This document shows, in pieces, positions 4,818 to 5,372 of a DNA stretch of 5,372 nucleotides. Source of the DNA: an uncultured Clostridia bacterium. GTDB lineage: Bacteria > Bacillota > Clostridia > Christensenellales > CAG-138. Position numbers and translations under genes: made by a program. The stretch spans positions 1 to 5,372 of the forward strand of contig CAMHDC010000106.1 of the NCBI GenBank assembly GCA_946183765.1, written 5' to 3'. The notes beneath the pieces were generated by a model, which saw nothing but the letters and a program-made list of their open reading frames with translations, had not been told where the DNA came from and ran no database searches. Each line of letters begins with the position of its first letter. Position 1 is the first letter of the stretch.

Positions 4818-5372
4818 ATGAAAAAGATCATCGCCATCATCGTCGCCCTCATCCTCGTCCTGTCCTTCGCCGCCTGCGGCAAGAAGGCCGCCGACAGCAA
4901 GACCGTCAAGGTGGGCGCCAGCATCACCCCCCACGCGGAGATCCTCCGCGAGGCCGCCAAGCTCCTGGAAAAGGAAGGCATCAAACTGGAAGTGGTGGAA
5001 TACACCGACTACGTCCAGCCCAACACCGCCGTGGAGGACGGGAGCCTGGACGCCAACTACTTCCAGCACACCCCCTACCTCAACACCTTCAACGCCGAGA
5101 ACAAGACCCACCTGGTCTCCGTGGGCTCCATCCACTATGAGCCCTTCGGCATCTACGCGGGCAAGGTGAAGGCCCTCGCCGATCTCCCCGACGGGGCCAA
5201 GATCGGCGTGCCCAACGACGGCAGCAACGAGACCCGGGCCCTGCTCCTTCTCCAGCAGGAGGGCATCATCCAACTGAAGGACGGCATCGACGCCGCCAGC
5301 AACGCCACCAAGCTGGACGTGGTGGAGAACCCCAAGAACATCGAGATCGTGGAGATGGAGGCCGCCCAGATC
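4818..5372 (+). CDS. metQ: Methionine-binding lipoprotein MetQ (NlpA family), 3' end cut by the window
   Basis: This is the substrate-binding lipoprotein that delivers methionine to MetNI at the cell surface. The first 185 residues are visible with no stop; family members are usually about 260-280 residues. The N-terminus is a lipoprotein signal: MKK, a hydrophobic core, then LSFAAC with the lipidated Cys at 20. The residue at -3 is Phe where Leu is more common, but the context is otherwise ordinary. Mature-protein marks of the NlpA/MetQ family are VGASITPHAEIL (32-43), YTDYVQPNTAVEDG (62-75), DANYFQHTPYLN (78-89) and IGVPNDGSNETRALLLL (129-145). It lies 30 bp after metI with its own strong ribosome binding site, which suits a binding protein made in excess. 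A di- or tri-peptide specificity within the family is possible, but the Met T-box favours methionine. Confidence 0.95.
   Translation, partial: MKKIIAIIVALILVLSFAACGKKAADSKTVKVGASITPHAEILREAAKLLEKEGIKLEVVEYTDYVQPNTAVEDGSLDANYFQHTPYLNTFNAENKTHLVSVGSIHYEPFGIYAGKVKALADLPDGAKIGVPNDGSNETRALLLLQQEGIIQLKDGIDAASNATKLDVVENPKNIEIVEMEAAQI

Overview
The window holds two divergent transcription units separated by about 430 bp of regulatory DNA. The DNA is GC-rich (roughly 60% by eye), genes are tightly packed with strong Shine-Dalgarno sites, and a complete T-box leader is present. T-boxes are essentially a Gram-positive device. Together this suggests a high-GC member of the Firmicutes/Clostridia, for example an Oscillospirales-type gut anaerobe. 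The taxonomic placement is inference.

Left unit, minus strand (bases 2671 to 1): a membrane-anchored metallophosphoesterase, then a NusG-domain-II protein, then a Gx transporter family membrane protein. Each junction is a 4-bp ATGA overlap, so the three are almost certainly co-transcribed and translationally coupled. The last two proteins belong to the families found side by side as EetA and EetB in Gram-positive flavin-based extracellular electron transfer loci. The Gx gene ends at the window edge, so further operon members may lie to the left.

Middle (2672-3104): a candidate minus-strand promoter, two short inverted repeats, a plus-strand promoter, and a Met-specific T-box riboswitch. The T-box can be read base by base: a Stem I with AUG in the specifier loop, a T-box element with UGGU for the tRNA ACCA end, an antiterminator, and a competing intrinsic terminator.

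Right unit, plus strand (3105 to the edge): metN (ATPase with C-terminal NIL domain), metI (permease) and metQ (lipoprotein, cut by the window end). Together they form a methionine ABC importer. The inferred logic is that uncharged tRNA-Met stabilises the antiterminator and switches on methionine uptake when methionine is short. The divergent left operon lies outside the T-box and should not respond to it directly. No mobile element, CRISPR array, tRNA or rRNA was seen.
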